Assembly: GCF_036370855.1 (NCBI RefSeq)
Contig: NW_026991398.1
Coordinates: 2,232,001 to 2,296,000 of the forward strand
Reading direction: 5' to 3'
From: Dromaius novaehollandiae
Taxonomy: Eukaryota > Chordata > Aves > Casuariiformes > Dromaiidae
DNA: 64,000 bases
Made by a program: the position numbers and the translations under genes. The notes under the pieces are model-generated. The model was not told the DNA's origin. It did not search any database and saw nothing but the letters and a program-made list of their open reading frames with translations. Positions 43,130-55,559 of this stretch are shown one piece after another (positions within the stretch are counted from its first letter, which is position 1; the number at the start of each line of letters is the position of its first letter).

Positions 43130-45963
43130 AGTCATGGGGAAACCTGTTACTTCATGAGACATGCTGGCATCGATAGCAAATGTAATGGTGAAATGAGGTT
43201 CCCACTAAGAGAGCAAATCCTGTAGTACCCAAGGCCAGAGAGATATAGAGCTGGGCTGTGCAGGAATGGCAGGAGAGGGGCTTGCTGCCTGAGCTGACTC
43301 TGCAGCCTCCTGGGGCCTGTGACAGAGGTGAACCGATCTCCGGGAAGGACAAGGTGCAACCAAAAAGTCTCTGGGCCTGGGGAGCCTGTGACCATCATTA
43401 GTACAGTCCCTGTTCATATAATCAGGAGGTGAGAAGAGGTTCAGGGGGAGGCGAGCTAGAAGGTTTTGAGAGTGCAGAGACTACTGTGGAGACCTCTGTG
43501 TGATGTGCCTCCCATTTCTGCAGAACATTTGGATGGACGTGAGATGGGCTTTGCCTAAATGCGGTTGTTGGATTCAGTATTTTGGGCACAAGTAGGAAAC
43601 CTGGGCTGGCCTGAGGTTTTTGCCCAGCAACCACTCCAAAAGGGCATGGTTTGCCTCTAGGTCTCATGAGGCATCTGCTAGAAACATGAAGTTGTATGGG
43701 ACATCTGACATGGCCTATGTCATTAAATCAAGTGTCTGCACTGAATTGCATCAGTGGTCTGCAATGTAGAGATATGCATGAGCCTCAGCTTCGTAGTGAG
43801 TAGAGCTCTAGTTGTAGTAGCCATCTAGGTTCATTTCAGATTGACAAGGAAATTCCCCACCTGTCCTCCAGCTGATGCTCTAGAAGGATGTGGGTCTCCT
43901 AGTTGCTCTATCAGAGCAAGCAGACACTGGCACATGCCTTGGACCACCTCTGTCTCTTCAGCTGTCACCAGATGTTTGTGTGTGAGCAACCGACTCCCAC
44001 CCTCCATCTCCAGTGATTCCAATGGGAGCTTAGACAAGGAGCTCACAGGCAGACACCTCTATTGTGCTCACTTCAGTTTTGGGAAGGGGAATCCCACCTC
44101 CTGTGTGTTTGTGGAGTTCACAGGAGTTTGCTGAATCCCGCTCCAGCCCAGGGGCTTCTAACATGACATAAGATGCCCACACTGACTCATCTGAATCAAC
44201 ACCTGAACCATGGGTAAATGACCTCCCTTATTGCTCCTTTTCTACCTGTCCTGCCTAGTTAAGAGATGGGAGTAGGGGCTTCCAGAGTGCGATGTTTCCA
44301 CCTCTCCTAGATAATCATCCTCTGAAAAGACAAATTGCAATGCTGGAATCAGTGTCTCTTCAGTGTTTAGCGAGAGACCATCAGTGATTATTTCAGTCTA
44401 CTTCAGTGCACACTTCCCAGGAGGAGACAGTACAAAGGACACATAAAGTCACACCTTCAGCTGGGCCAGTGTTCCCAAGTGGGGCCAGACTCCTGGGATG
44501 GAGGGAGCTCATGGCAACCTGGCAGCATTGCTGAGAAACAGCTCTGTGCAGGAACAGCTCCTCTGCAAGGAGCTGCAGGGCTCCAGGCACTGCCTGCAGG
44601 TGCCAACATGAGACAAGGAAGATGAGCAAGATGAGTGAGACAAAAAGAAGTTAAAGACAGTGAGGAGTGAGAGGATGTCTGAGAGCTCACTGGAGGAGGA
44701 ATCTTCACAGCCCCTAATACAGTAAGTCTCTGGCTGCAGGGCAATGCAGTGAGATACCCTGAGGGGTGCTCTAAAGCTACCACCTCCCATGGCTGACAGG
44801 GTCTGTCAGGATGGGTATCGCAGTCCCTCTTGTGTGGAGCGGGAGGTGCTTTAGAGCAGGGATTCCCAGCCACATCATCAGAGGGGTAGGGCAGCGTGCT
44901 CCCTTCTCCCAGGGACACTGCAGGGGTGTGATGCCCGGGAGTGCACCCAGCTCTGCCCAGGGCTGTAATTCAGAGCAGTGTCCCTGCACCTCAGGGTGCT
45001 GTGTGCCTAGGACAGTGACTGCCGCCTGTGAGGGTCAGCACTCAGCCTGTGCTGGGAACTCCCTGTGGCACTGTGGGGAGAAGCTCCGGGCGGAAGAAGC
45101 GACCCCCAGCAGGGCAGGTTCTTTCTCCAGCCAAGAGGGAGCTGCATGGGTCAGTGCTGCTCACAGCTCTGCCTCACCCTGAGAACATTTCTGGAGGGGC
45201 TTTTTCAAAAAGAAGGTCAAGGCAGGGGATACTTGAAAGGGAAGGAGCTTTCATGAGTCTCTGCTTTCAGTTTTATGGCCTTTGGGTATAATTAAATGGT
45301 ATTGGATCTGTCAGGTTTCAACAGGAGATTGAGACTCCAAAACAGCAACAGTGAGAGAGGAACAGTTGTGGGATGAACTCAGCAAATCCCTTCATCCACC
45401 CCTCAGCCTACAGACACAGCCAGCAGCACCTTTCCAGCCTCAACAAGGTGTGTCTTCCCTGGTGCTTAGGCCCTGCAATCACGGAGGTGCCCTGGGCAGT
45501 GTCCTGCCCCCGGGAGGTTTCTGCAGGGCAGAGCTGAGCACCCAGCGGGTGGGATGGGGTTTGTGAGCACTGACAGGGGAGAGATGTGGGGACAGAGAAA
45601 CAGCTCCCTGCAGGGACGGCTCCAGGCAGCAGAGTCATGCTCAAAGTGTGAGAGGAAACCATAAACTCCAGCACCTCCTCTCCTCTGCCAGCCAGCACAG
45701 CCCTCTGCTCTCAAGGCTGTGGGGTCCAGGGCAGGAGTCTTTTCCTCAGCAGCTGAACACTCAGGAGAGGAGAAAATCCTGAGCGGCCCTCTCTCTCTCC
45801 CTTGTGCCTTCCTTCACCAGCAGAGATATCATGGTATTGCTCTGTGGTTCCCACCTGTCCATGCTGCTCTTGTCCTTCTGCTGGGACTCTCTGGGGAGGG
45901 GGGTTCTGATGCAGATCAGACACGGAACCTGCAGGTCCTGCCAAGCACATGTATCCTCTGCGT
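43130..45963 (+). repeat. Duplication module U, copy 4 (upstream of the deleted OR)
   Basis: Collinear with copies 1 and 6: 43,140-43,400 (start of U), 43,845-44,420, 44,460-44,760, 44,850-45,290 and 45,480-45,950. It then joins directly to the last codons of an OR, so the proximal ~1 kb of U and nearly the whole coding exon were deleted. Confidence 0.7.
44381..44723 (+). promoter_or_regulatory. Candidate promoter and exon-1 donor of the unit 4 OR pseudogene
   Basis: ATTA core, CTTCCCAGGAGGAG block near 44,414-44,427 and donor GTAAGT (GT at 44,722-44,723) persist although the coding exon is gone. Confidence 0.3.
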
Positions 45964-46018
45964 CCTCAAGGACGCAGTGAGCAAACTGATTCAACTGGTA
46001 CTAGTTCAGCAGCAATGA
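45964..46018 (+). pseudogene. Olfactory receptor remnant (last ~17 codons)
   Basis: The sequence from ctcaaggac to cagcagcaatga translates to LKDAVSKLIQLVLVQQQ-stop, the family-14 OR C-terminus; OR2 ends KLIQVVVVQQQ and OR3/OR4 end LVLVQQE. It is followed by the conserved OR 3' UTR and polyadenylation signal. Everything upstream in the coding exon is missing. Confidence 0.85.
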
Positions 46019-47960
46019 GCTGCCCATCTCTCTTTGTAAGTGACTTGACTTTATCTCAGACAACTCTTGTGCTTTGGACATTCTCCCTGTGATAACCATG
46101 TTTGTACAGAAGTATTTGAAATCATCCCACTCCTTCAGAGGCACAAACCCAGTCTGTTTGCCTGAGAGGCCTTCTGTAAATGTATCTGTCACTGTGTCAG
46201 AGCTGGCCGGGCTCTAATAAAAGAGTATTTCCTCAGTGCAGTGCTAAAAGGTTGGGCTCTTCTTCCAAAGCTGGACCCAAGAATTCACTCAAGGACTTTG
46301 CCCCTGGAAGGGCCTGTTGCTTTTCCAGGGCTCTCCATGGACTCGAGGCAATGAGCTCATGGGGTGCTGTGTTAGGGAATGAGGGCTGCATTCAGATCTC
46401 ACTTGTGGGTGCCCAGTGCTCCTGGAGGTGCTGAATGGTCAAGCGGTGTCTGCCTGGGACTGTCTGGCCTGTGACAGGGCTGGTGACAGATGCCCACAGT
46501 GGGGACCCTGCAGGCAGAGGGAAGGGAGCCTGGAGAGGGGTTCATGTCACCTTCAATGGAAAACCCTGGGCTGGATCTCGGGACACACCTGAACACAGCA
46601 TCAGCCATTTGAAACGTCCTGTGATTGCTCAGAGCATCATCCACAGCCACAGACCCCTTGGTAGGGGGTTGTCAGGTGCAATGATGCCCGTCCAGCTGGG
46701 TCTGCTTCTCACCCCAACCACCACGGCCAGTGCACAGTCACCTCGTGGCCCTGGGGCACCACAACCCCCTTACTCTGCAGAGCAGCACTGCCAGCTCGGG
46801 GCTCTGTGGGGAGCACAGGGGAGGGTGCAGGAACGGCCAGGCAGGCCAGCACTGATGCACTCCCTGGGGACAGGCTCTCTGGGGAGCAGGAACCTCCCTG
46901 GAGAAGGGGAAAGGAGCAATTGTGTGCTTGCAAGGAAGAAAAATAGAGAAATCTATTCCCATGTATGTCAACTAAGGGCAGGGGGTGGTGAGCAGAGGCA
47001 TTTCTACACCTGCTCTGAGCTGGCTGCCTCCCACCTGCAGTCCATTTTCCTGGACTGGAGAAAAGTGGGGACACACTTACGCTGCAGAGCTGGTCACGTG
47101 GGGACTTGCTTTAGTTCAACGGAATGACATTCTGAGTGTAGTGGCAGGGCTGGCAGGCACTGATGCCTGCTCCCCCGGTCCAGGAGCGGAGACCTCTGCC
47201 CAGTGCTAAGCGGCTAAAAAAAAAATTTTAGGTGCAGGGAGAAAGGCAGAGAAATACTGCAAATCTCGTTCAGGCCAGACATGGGATCTGCTTCTGAGGG
47301 CATTTCAAAGGTGGTTGTGATGTGACTCAGGTCCCTTGTGAGCCACACATTGGCGGCATCTCATAGTCTTCAGTCACCCAGGACTTTAAGGTCCCAGAAT
47401 GAAATCTTTGAGTTCCAGGAAACTCCCCGTTGGTTGGGAGGGGTGTCTCAAATCCTGCTGCCCTCTGTCGCACAAGGGTGGCCAGGAAAAGACTCTCCTT
47501 CCCCCAGGTGCCACTGGAAGGAATGGCCTTGCCAGAGAAGGGGGAAAATCCGCCTGTATTTGGAGATGTTTGCCGGTGGGACTCCTGGCCTTCATTCCCC
47601 CTCTTTTGATTTGTCTCCACTTTCTCCCGCCACTTCTTCCATATGAATTTATTTGACACTGTGAGGTGTGTCCCAGGCACATCATGCCCATGCCATGAGC
47701 AATCAGAGGAGGCCATATCCATGGCTCAGGGATCGGGATGCTTGGCAGCTCAGGATGGTCTATCTCTAGATAGGTTAGACTAGCAAAGATGGATTCTGTC
47801 TCTTAAAAGTCATAATCCTGTCCATGCATCTAGAGATAGAGTAAATAACGGGTCCCCCTGGAGCTGCCTCCCTTAAGCAAGTCTGGGCACATGTGGCTCC
47901 AGCCACTTGGCGACTGGCAGAAATGCCTAAATCCCCCCACACACACCTTTTTTTTTTTTA
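46019..47960 (+). repeat. Duplication module D, copy 4 (3' flank of the OR remnant)
   Basis: Inverted duplicate of 10,572-8,791, matched along its length, including the poly-T/AC tract at its distal end. A 230-codon open frame (46,435-47,127) corresponds to frames in D2 that are broken in D3 and D5. Confidence 0.75.
46216..46221 (+). terminator. Relic polyadenylation signal AATAAA of the OR remnant
   Basis: AATAAA in the context ctctaataaaagag, 198 bases past the stop, homologous to the signals of OR2, OR3 and OR4. Confidence 0.55.
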
Positions 47961-48084
47961 AGTTGTTTTAAAACATTTCCAGTACCGGGGACATTGATCA
48001 TATTGTTATCTCAAAGATCAGTAGTCTGCCAGTTCTGCCCTTTCTTTATCCTGCTTCTCTTTGGCTGAGGCTGCCGGGATATTT

Positions 48085-48990
48085 CATCTGTCCCACTGCA
48101 CTCGCCCTGCTGCCTGTGCTCTTGCTAATACAACGCAGGATGAGGGTGGCTGCCTGTGCTACAGGAGCAGCCTGAGGACTCCCTGTCAACTTGCTGTCCA
48201 CCAGGACCTCCAGGTCCTTCCCTGCAGAGCTGCTTTCCAGCCAGGCAGCCCCAGCTTGCCCTGCTACATGGGGTTATCTCATCCCAGGGACAGGACCTGG
48301 TTCAACTCCCATATCACCAGCCTGTCACTGCCCCTCTGCTTAGCAATCCTGCCCTCCAGCAGGTCAACCACTCATAGCAATTTGACCTCATCCATGAACT
48401 GGCTGAGAGTGCACTCCATCCCACCATCTAAATCATTCATAGTGGCAAACACCATTGCCTCCAGTATTGACCTCTGAAGAACATCCCTGGTAACCATTAG
48501 TCAGCTAGACTTTGTATCACTCCACTCGTTGAGCCAGGCAGCCTCCAGCTCATTTCCCACACCCTCCATTGCTTGCTCCTCCATCCCACATCTCCCCAGT
48601 TTGGCTACAAAGGTGTCATGGAAGACCATGTCAAAGACCTTCCTAAATTCAAGGTGTACAGCATGCACTGCACTCCCCTTGTCCACACAGCCAGTCATCC
48701 CACCACAGAAGGCAGTCAGACTGGCCAGGCACAGTTTGCCCTCGATGACTTCAGGCTGGCTGTTCCCAATGCCTTCGTGTGGCTGGAATGAACTCACAGA
48801 AAGGTCTGCTTCCCAGGGACTGAGGTGACTCTGACCAGCCTGTCATTCCCCAGATTCTCTTTCCTGTCCTTCCTGAAGACAGATGTTAAATTTTGCTGTT
48901 TTCCAGTCCTCAGGAACTTCCCCTGATTGCCATGACCTATGGAAGAGGATTGTGAGCAGCCTAGCAATGATCACCAGCTCCCTCAGTAAC
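48085..48990 (-). mobile_element. CR1-type LINE fragment (reverse-transcriptase region)
   Basis: Minus-strand translation gives VHLEFRKVFDMVFHDTFVAKLG (an RT palm-region block, read in two parts around 48,620-48,690). The plus-strand text has the typical complement (ctgtccaccaggacctccag, gacctctgaagaacatccct, tgtcaaagaccttcctaaat). It is frameshifted and dead, and found only at the distal edge of unit 5. Confidence 0.75.
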
Positions 48991-48999
48991 CTAAGAAAT

Positions 49000-49215
49000 T
49001 GCAACTCGATACAAGCAAAAGAGGTTTCCTCATGAGGGTGGTCAAAGACTGCACCAAGGGCAGCTATGGGATCTTCACTGCTGCAGATATTCAGAGCTTA
49101 CTGGGACACAGCCCTGAGTGACCTGCTCTAACCTGGCCTGCTTTGTATGAGAGGTTGGACTAGAGACCTCTGGAGGTCCCTTCCCACCTGAATTGCTCTG
49201 TGATTTCATGCATGG
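49000..49215 (+). mobile_element. CR1-type LINE 3' end
   Basis: Same 3' remnant as 24,060-24,215, with slightly more 5' sequence. It faces the preceding minus-strand CR1 piece. Confidence 0.7.
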
Positions 49216-51124
49216 AAAGACCCCAGCCACAGTGACAGGCTGTGCTTCTCTCGCAGGCTGCCCACCAGCAGAGGACATGGAGAGCCCTTTGCCAGCCCCA
49301 CACTCCCTCGTCCCCCTCCACTTGTGATGTGGGACACAGCCTGGGTCTGGACCAGGCCCACATGAGGTCTCCACTGCTGGCCCTTCCCCTGCAGAGGGAG
49401 GAAACCCCAACATTCCCGGCATGGAGCTGATGTCAAAGCAGCACCTGGAGCCTGACTGCTCTGATGGCCTCGTCCCTCCCAGCACAGCCACAGGGCCCCA
49501 AGTGGGGCTGCTTACCCTGCCCCATTTTCCCCCCCCCACTCCCCATCACCCCAAACCCCGTCCCAGCCCTGGTGTCCTGACCTGGGGCAGTTCCAGCTCC
49601 CTGAGAGGGAGTGGGGGTGCAGAAGCAGCAGGCTGGGGGGGGGGGGGGCGGGCTGCAGGCAGTGATGGCCCTGCCAGGCTGGGAGCTGGGGGGTGAGGCT
49701 GGTCCTGCTGCCTGGATGGGGCTGGAGCCCCGGCATGGGGAGAGGCAGGAGGGCCGGAGGCCAGGCAGTGGCTGAGGGGCTGTTCCCACTCCGGCTGCAC
49801 TGCTGGTGCCTGAGGTGTGGGGAGAGGGGACAGCAGATGAGGCAGCACGAGGTGGCAGCAGATCAGCAGGGGTGGGGTGCAGTGGGGGCTGCAGCAGGGG
49901 TCGTGGATGGTGCTTGTGCAGCGCAGTGGCACTCACACCACTGCCTGAGCCCCACTGTGGGTATAGCCCTCTCCTGGGGGCAGGGGTGTGTGTCAGCCAC
50001 CCCATCAGCCTCCCAGCTGGGACTGGCCCCAGTGGCCCAGGCAGACAGGACAGTGACATCTGTGTCCCTTCTTCCTGTGTCCAGCAGTTTCCCTACCCCC
50101 AGGCTGCCTGCAGCCCCCCCATGCCAGCCCCTCTCTCCAGGACAGCATGGGAGTCCCTGTCCTGGGGCTCCTCAGGCAGCTCCTGCTGCCCCAACATACA
50201 CAGAAACAGATTTCTCTTTCTTGCTGATTCCTCCTTGCAAGCACACAATTGCTCCTTTCCCCTTCTCTAGGGATGTCCCTACTCCAGAGAGAGCCTTTCC
50301 CCAGGGAGTGCATCAGTGCTGGCCTGCCGGGCCATTCCTTGACCTTCCCCTATGCTCCCTGAGGGCCCCGAGCTGCTGCTGCTGCTCTGCAGAGCGAGCG
50401 GGTTGTGGTGCCCCAGGGCCATGGGGTGACTGTGCACTGGCCATGGTGGTTGGGGTGAGAAGCAGACCCAGCTGGACGGGCACCTTTGCACCTGACAACC
50501 CCCTACCAAGGGGTCTGTGGCCGTGGATGATGCTCTGAGCAATCACAGGACATTTCAAATGGCTCAGAACCTGTGTTCAGGTGTGTCCCAAGATCCAGCC
50601 CATTGAAGGTGACATGAACCACTCTCCAGGCTCCCTTCCCTCTGCCTGCAGGGTCCCCACTGTGGGCATCTGTCACCAGCCCTGTCATAGGGCAGACAGT
50701 CCCAGGCAGACACCGCTTGACCAGTCAGCACCTCCAGGAGCACTGGGCACCCACAAGTGAGAGCTGAATGCAGCCCTCATTCCCTAACACAGCACCCATG
50801 AGCTCATCACCTTAAGTCCATGGAGAGTCTGAAAAGGAAGAGGCCTTTTCATGGTGAAAGTCCTTGAGTGCATTCTTTGCTCCAGCTTTTGGAAGAAGAA
50901 AGCAACTTTCAAGCACTGCACTGAGGAAATCCCCTTTTATTAGGGACAGGCCAGCTCTGACACAGTGACAGACACATTCACAGAAGGCCTCTGGGTCAGA
51001 CAGGCTGGGTTTGTGCCTCTGGAGAAGTGGGATGAATTTAAATATCTCTGTACAAACATAGGTGCCCAAAGCACAAAAGTTGTTTGAGAAAATTAGAACT
51101 CACCTGTGAAGAGGGATGGGCAGC
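49070..51124 (-). repeat. Duplication module D, copy 5 (3' flank of OR4)
   Basis: Direct near-identical duplicate of 24,060-26,113, 25 kb away. Small differences include a poly-C (~49,528) and a poly-G tract (~49,635-49,648) that are expanded here. Confidence 0.75.
50936..50941 (-). terminator. Polyadenylation signal AATAAA of OR4
   Basis: Minus-strand AATAAA about 185 bases after the stop, in the same context as OR3. Confidence 0.6.
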
Positions 51125-52060
51125 TTATTCCTGCTGAACTAGTACCAGCTGAATCACTTTCTTCAGTGCCTCCTTGAGCTCCTTGTTCCTCATGCTGTAG
51201 ATGAGGGGGTTCACTGCTGGAGGCACCACCGCGTACAGAACAGTCACCACCAGATCCAGAGCTGGGGAGGAGAGGGAGGGGGGCTTCAGGTAGGCAAACA
51301 TGCCAGCGCTGAGAAACAGGGAGACCACGGCCAGGTGCGGGAGGCACATGGAAAAGGCTTTGTGCCGGCCCTGCTCAGAGGGGATCCTCAGCACCACAGT
51401 CAAGATCTGCACATAGGACAGCACAATGCAAATGAAACACCCAAAGACTAAACAAAGACTAACCACAAGAAGCCCCACTTCCCTGAGGTAGGAGTCTGAG
51501 CAGGAGAGCTTGAGGATCTGGGGCACTTCACAGAAGAACTGGTTCACTGTGTTGCCTTGGCAGAGTGGTATTGAAAATGTGTTCCCAGTGTGCAGCACAG
51601 CATGGAGAAAACCACTGGCCCAGGCAGCTGCTGCCATTTTGACACAAGCTCTGCTGTCCATGAGGGTCCCGTAGTGCAGGGGTTTGCAGATGGCAACATA
51701 GCGGTCATAGGCCATGACTGTGAGGAGAGAATACTCTGCTGACAACAAGAAGAGAAGCAGAAAGACCTGGGTAACACATCCTGAGTAGGAAATGGCCCTG
51801 GTGTCCCACAGGGAATTGGCCATGGATTTGGGGACAGTGGAGGAGATGGAGCCAAGGTCGAGGAGGGAGAGGTTGAGGAGGAAGAAGTACATGGGGATGT
51901 GGAGGCGGTGGTCGCAGGCTATGGCTGTGATGATGAGGCCGTTGCCCAGGAGGGCAGCCAGGTAGATGCCCAGGAAGAGCGAGAAGTGCAAGAGCTGCAG
52001 CTCCCGTGTGTCCACAAATGCCAGGAGGAGGAACTCGTTGAGGGAGCTGCTGTTGGACAT
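51125..52060 (-). CDS. Olfactory receptor, family 14-like (avian gamma-c), OR4
   Basis: Intact 311-residue odorant receptor: NSS 3-5, PMYFF 56-60, MAYDRYVAIC 116-125, KAFSMC 234-239, NPLIY 284-288, cysteines C95, C167, C177, C187. The ATG at 52,060 is used; the frame remains open slightly further upstream without another ATG, and the acceptor (cctttcctcgttggacag-type tract) ends ~22 bases before the start. Sequence is mosaic: up to about residue 145 most distinguishing residues agree with OR2 (A46, D50, R52, K78, A89, S93, V96, Y121, V140), and after ~150 most agree with OR3 (V155, G159, V179, K184, M238, L263, V271, tail LVLVQQE). The upstream flank is OR2-like and the downstream flank OR3-like, which fits the same exchange. 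Confidence 0.95.
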   Translation of the reverse strand: MSNSSSLNEFLLLAFVDTRELQLLHFSLFLGIYLAALLGNGLIITAIACDHRLHIPMYFFLLNLSLLDLGSISSTVPKSMANSLWDTRAISYSGCVTQVFLLLFLLSAEYSLLTVMAYDRYVAICKPLHYGTLMDSRACVKMAAAAWASGFLHAVLHTGNTFSIPLCQGNTVNQFFCEVPQILKLSCSDSYLREVGLLVVSLCLVFGCFICIVLSYVQILTVVLRIPSEQGRHKAFSMCLPHLAVVSLFLSAGMFAYLKPPSLSSPALDLVVTVLYAVVPPAVNPLIYSMRNKELKEALKKVIQLVLVQQE

Positions 52061-52089
52061 TGGCTCTTGGTTTGGAGCACTGTCCAACG

Positions 52090-55000
52090 AGGAAAAGGCA
52101 TTGACAAGTTAGAGCAGGCTTCTCTGAGCAAAACCCATTCCACTTCTCATAGTACCACCCACACTGCCTCTCTCCTTTCCCTTCATTCAGCTCCCTTTCC
52201 TGACCTCTCGTTTGTGCTCGCTGAGTGTGCCGTGTGGAGCAGGGGCCTCTGTGCATGGGCTCCAGGGGAGTCAGTCCTGCTCTGCTGCGGTGTGTGATTG
52301 GAGGTGTCAAACTTCCCCGTGTATTCGGTAGGGACACCTGGGGAGGGGCACCACGAACTGAGTGAAGGGGATTTGTCCAGTGACCCAGTTGCAATATTCT
52401 CTGTTTACTATTGTGAGACAAATGTAACACTCCTGGCAGCTATGTCTGAAAGAGAAGACCCTTGTGAGTGATTCATGTCCCCCAGCCTTGCCCTCTTGAA
52501 CAGAGGTGTCTGTATCTGAATCAGCCACACCAGCTCCTGCTCTGGCAAAAGAGAGAAACGGTGCAGGGAAGGTAGGGGCTGACCTGACCCTTCCTAGACA
52601 TCTCTGTCCCAGTGAGATGAACGCTGCCCTCACATTGTTTAGCATGTCACTGCTTCTTCAGGCAGTGTAGTGGGAGTGGGAAGTTACTGCCTTCACTGCA
52701 GCTGAATCCCCCTCCTTAACCCCAGAGAGAGGTGAGGAAACAAGAAGCAATACCGTGACCCTCCCACCAAAGGGAAAGAAAGGAGGGAGAGACACAGAGG
52801 CACTCAGAAAAGCCTTCACCTCACCCAGCTGTGCACACTGCATCCCAGAGAGCAACACTACAGGACAGTCACTCTCAGCACCTTTGCTGTGCAGCGAGAA
52901 ATGGGCATGTTGCAGGAGAGATGCTCCTGCCCTCTGCTGCAGCTCGGGCTGCTGAGGAGGGGGCTCAAGCCCTGGATCCCATGGCCTTGAGGGCAGTGGC
53001 TTTGCTGGGTGGGAGAGAAGACATGGGGAGGTTTGTTTAGAGGAAGATTTCTGCATTGAAGGGGATGACAGGGACTTCTCCAAATTCCTTCTCTCACAGC
53101 ATTTCTGTTTCTAGTTTCTTCTCATTCACTGACTGTATCTCCACTGCCTGGAGCTTTTCCTCCTGGGACCTGTTTCTCTATCCCATGTCTTTTCCCTGTC
53201 AGTGCTCACAGATCTCATCAAGAGTGGGGAAAGGGCTTTCTGAGGTCCCTCACAGACCTCTTGATCTCTCATGGGAAAGGTCTAGGAGTGTCAGTCTCTT
53301 GTCCAAATTGGACAGCTTCTTTTCCACCCCCCACCTGCAAACAGTAGGAAACCAAAAGCACAGACTCAGGAAAGCTCTTTACCTTTAAGGTATCCCCTGC
53401 CTTGACATTCTTCTTGAAAAGTCCCCTTCAGAAAATGTCCTGGGGGTGAGCTGAAGCTGAGTACAGCCCTGGTCCACACAGCACCCTCTCAATGGCAGAA
53501 TGGACCTGCCCTGATATAGGTCACTCCTTCCACCCAGAGCTTCTCCCCACATTGCCACGGGGAGCTCCCCAGGCAGGCTGAATGCTGACCCTCACAGGCG
53601 GCAGAGTCACTGCCCCGGGCACACAGCACCCTGGGGTGCAGGGACACTGCTCTGAATCACAGCCCTGGGCAGACCTGGGTGCACTCCTTGGCTTCACACC
53701 CCTGCACTGTCCCTGGGAGAAGGTAGCAGGATGCCCTGTCCCTGTGATGGTGTGGCTGGGAAGCCCTGCTCAAAAGCACCACCTGCTCCAAACAGAAGCT
53801 GGGAGCGCCACTCTGACAGACCCTATCATCTGTGGAAGGTGCCAGCTTCAGAAGACCCCTCCGGGAAGCACAGCAGCATTGCCCGCAGCCAGAGACTTAC
53901 TGTGTTATAGGTTGTGGAGATTTCTCCCTGCAGTGCTCTCTCAGCTGTCCTCCCATTCCCAACTACCTTTAACTTCTGAGTCGGTCCTCTCATCCTGGTG
54001 CCTGCAGGCAGTGCCCTGAGTCTTGCTGCTCCTTTAAGAGGAGCTGCACCAGGACAGAGCTGTCTCTCTGCAGCACCTGCCAGGTTGTCATGGGCTTCTG
54101 CAGTCCCAGGAGCCAGGCCCAGCTCAGGAGCAGAGGCCCAGCTGAAGACGTGACTTTCTCTGTGCCCTGTGCATCCTCGAGATGTTCCTGGGGCTCCAGG
54201 GCTGATGGTTCCTGAAAGGCAGCAGGGTCACCCGAGGGAAATGTCTATTGAAGTAAACTAAAATAATCACTGATGGTCTCTCTGTAAACAGCGGATAGAG
54301 ATTGATTTCAGCATTGCAGTTTGTCTCATCAGAGGATGGTTACCTGAGAGAGGTGGAAATGTCCCACTTGTGGAAGCCCCTGCTCCCATCTCATAAGTAG
54401 ACAGGACAGCTAGAGAGGGGCAAGAAGGGAGTTCATTTACTCATTCTTCAGGAAATGATATAGAGGAGTATTGAATGCTAGGCATTTAATACCGGTTTAG
54501 AAGTTCCTGGGATGGAGTAGGATTCAGTTCCCTCCCATGCGCTCCACAAACTCACAGAAGGTGGGCTTCCCCTCCCCAAGTTCTGGGATGCACTGAACGG
54601 CTGGCTGCTCCTTGTCTAAGCTTCTGTTGTAATCAGTGGAGCGGGAGTTGTTCACACACAAGCAGCTTCTGACATTTGAAGTGTCAGAGGTCGTCGAAGA
54701 CATGTGCCAGTGTCTCCTTGCTCTGATGTAACAACTATGAGACCCACATCTTTCTGGAGCATCATCTGCCAGATGAAATGATGCAGATTCTGATGTTGCA
54801 AACAACTAATGTAATTCAGTGCAGACACTTGGTTTAATGCAATGATGTCAGATGCATGGGGTGTCCAGCACAACCACCATGTTTCTAGCAGATTCAGCAT
54901 AGGATCCCCAGGAAAATCATGTCCTTTTGGAGTGGTTACTGGGCAAAGACCCCAGGGCATCTTGGATTTCCTACCTATTCCCAAACAATGGATTCTCACC

Positions 55001-55555
55001 ACTGCCTTCAGGCAAAGTCTATTGCGTCTACAGCCAAGCATGCTGCAAAGATGGAAGGCACATCACACCAAGGTCTCCACACATATGTCTACACTCTCAA
55101 ACCCCACTAGTTCTCTCCCTAAAGCTTTTCTCACCTCCAAGGATATGAACAGGGACCATAATAATGATGCAGCTACAGTGTGGGGGCTGGATTGCAGGCT
55201 CTACAGGCCGAGAGACTTTCTCAGGGGACCTTGTCCTTCCTGGAGATACGGCCACCTTCATCACAGGCCCCAAGGTGCTGCAGAGTCAGCTCAGGCACCA
55301 AATACCTCTGCTGACATGGCCCTGGGTACTGCAGGGTTTGCTCTCTTGTGGGCACCTCACATTATCATTACATCACCATCTGCTATTTACACCAGCACGT
55401 CTCTGTGCTAAAGCTGGGCCTTTGCATGCCTGGTGTCCTTGGCTCCTGGGAACAGGTTTCACCATGACAAGTGTGCACTCAGTCCTGGTGTCACAGCTGA
55501 GGTTCTGCAGCCCGGATATATACAAATGCACAAAGCCTGGGTCCCAAACAAGAGG
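52090..55555 (-). repeat. Duplication module U, copy 5 (5' flank of OR4)
   Basis: Minus-strand copy most like copy 2: 52,340-52,640 matches 12,490-12,790, 53,390-54,270 matches 13,850-14,670, and 54,420-55,555 matches 14,810-16,050. It contains no convincing coding frame. Confidence 0.7.
53899..54272 (-). promoter_or_regulatory. Candidate OR4 promoter and non-coding exon 1 with splice donor
   Basis: Minus-strand ATTA core (~54,267), TTTCCCTCGGGTGA (~54,228-54,241; closest of the six to the EBF consensus TCCCNNGGGA) and donor GTAAGT with GT at 53,900-53,899. Confidence 0.4.
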
Positions 55556-55559
55556 AAGT

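Noticed and set aside
48295-48320. tRNA B-box-like sequence (ggttcaactcc)
   Set aside because: It lies in a CR1 fragment, has no A box at the right distance, and folds no cloverleaf by eye.
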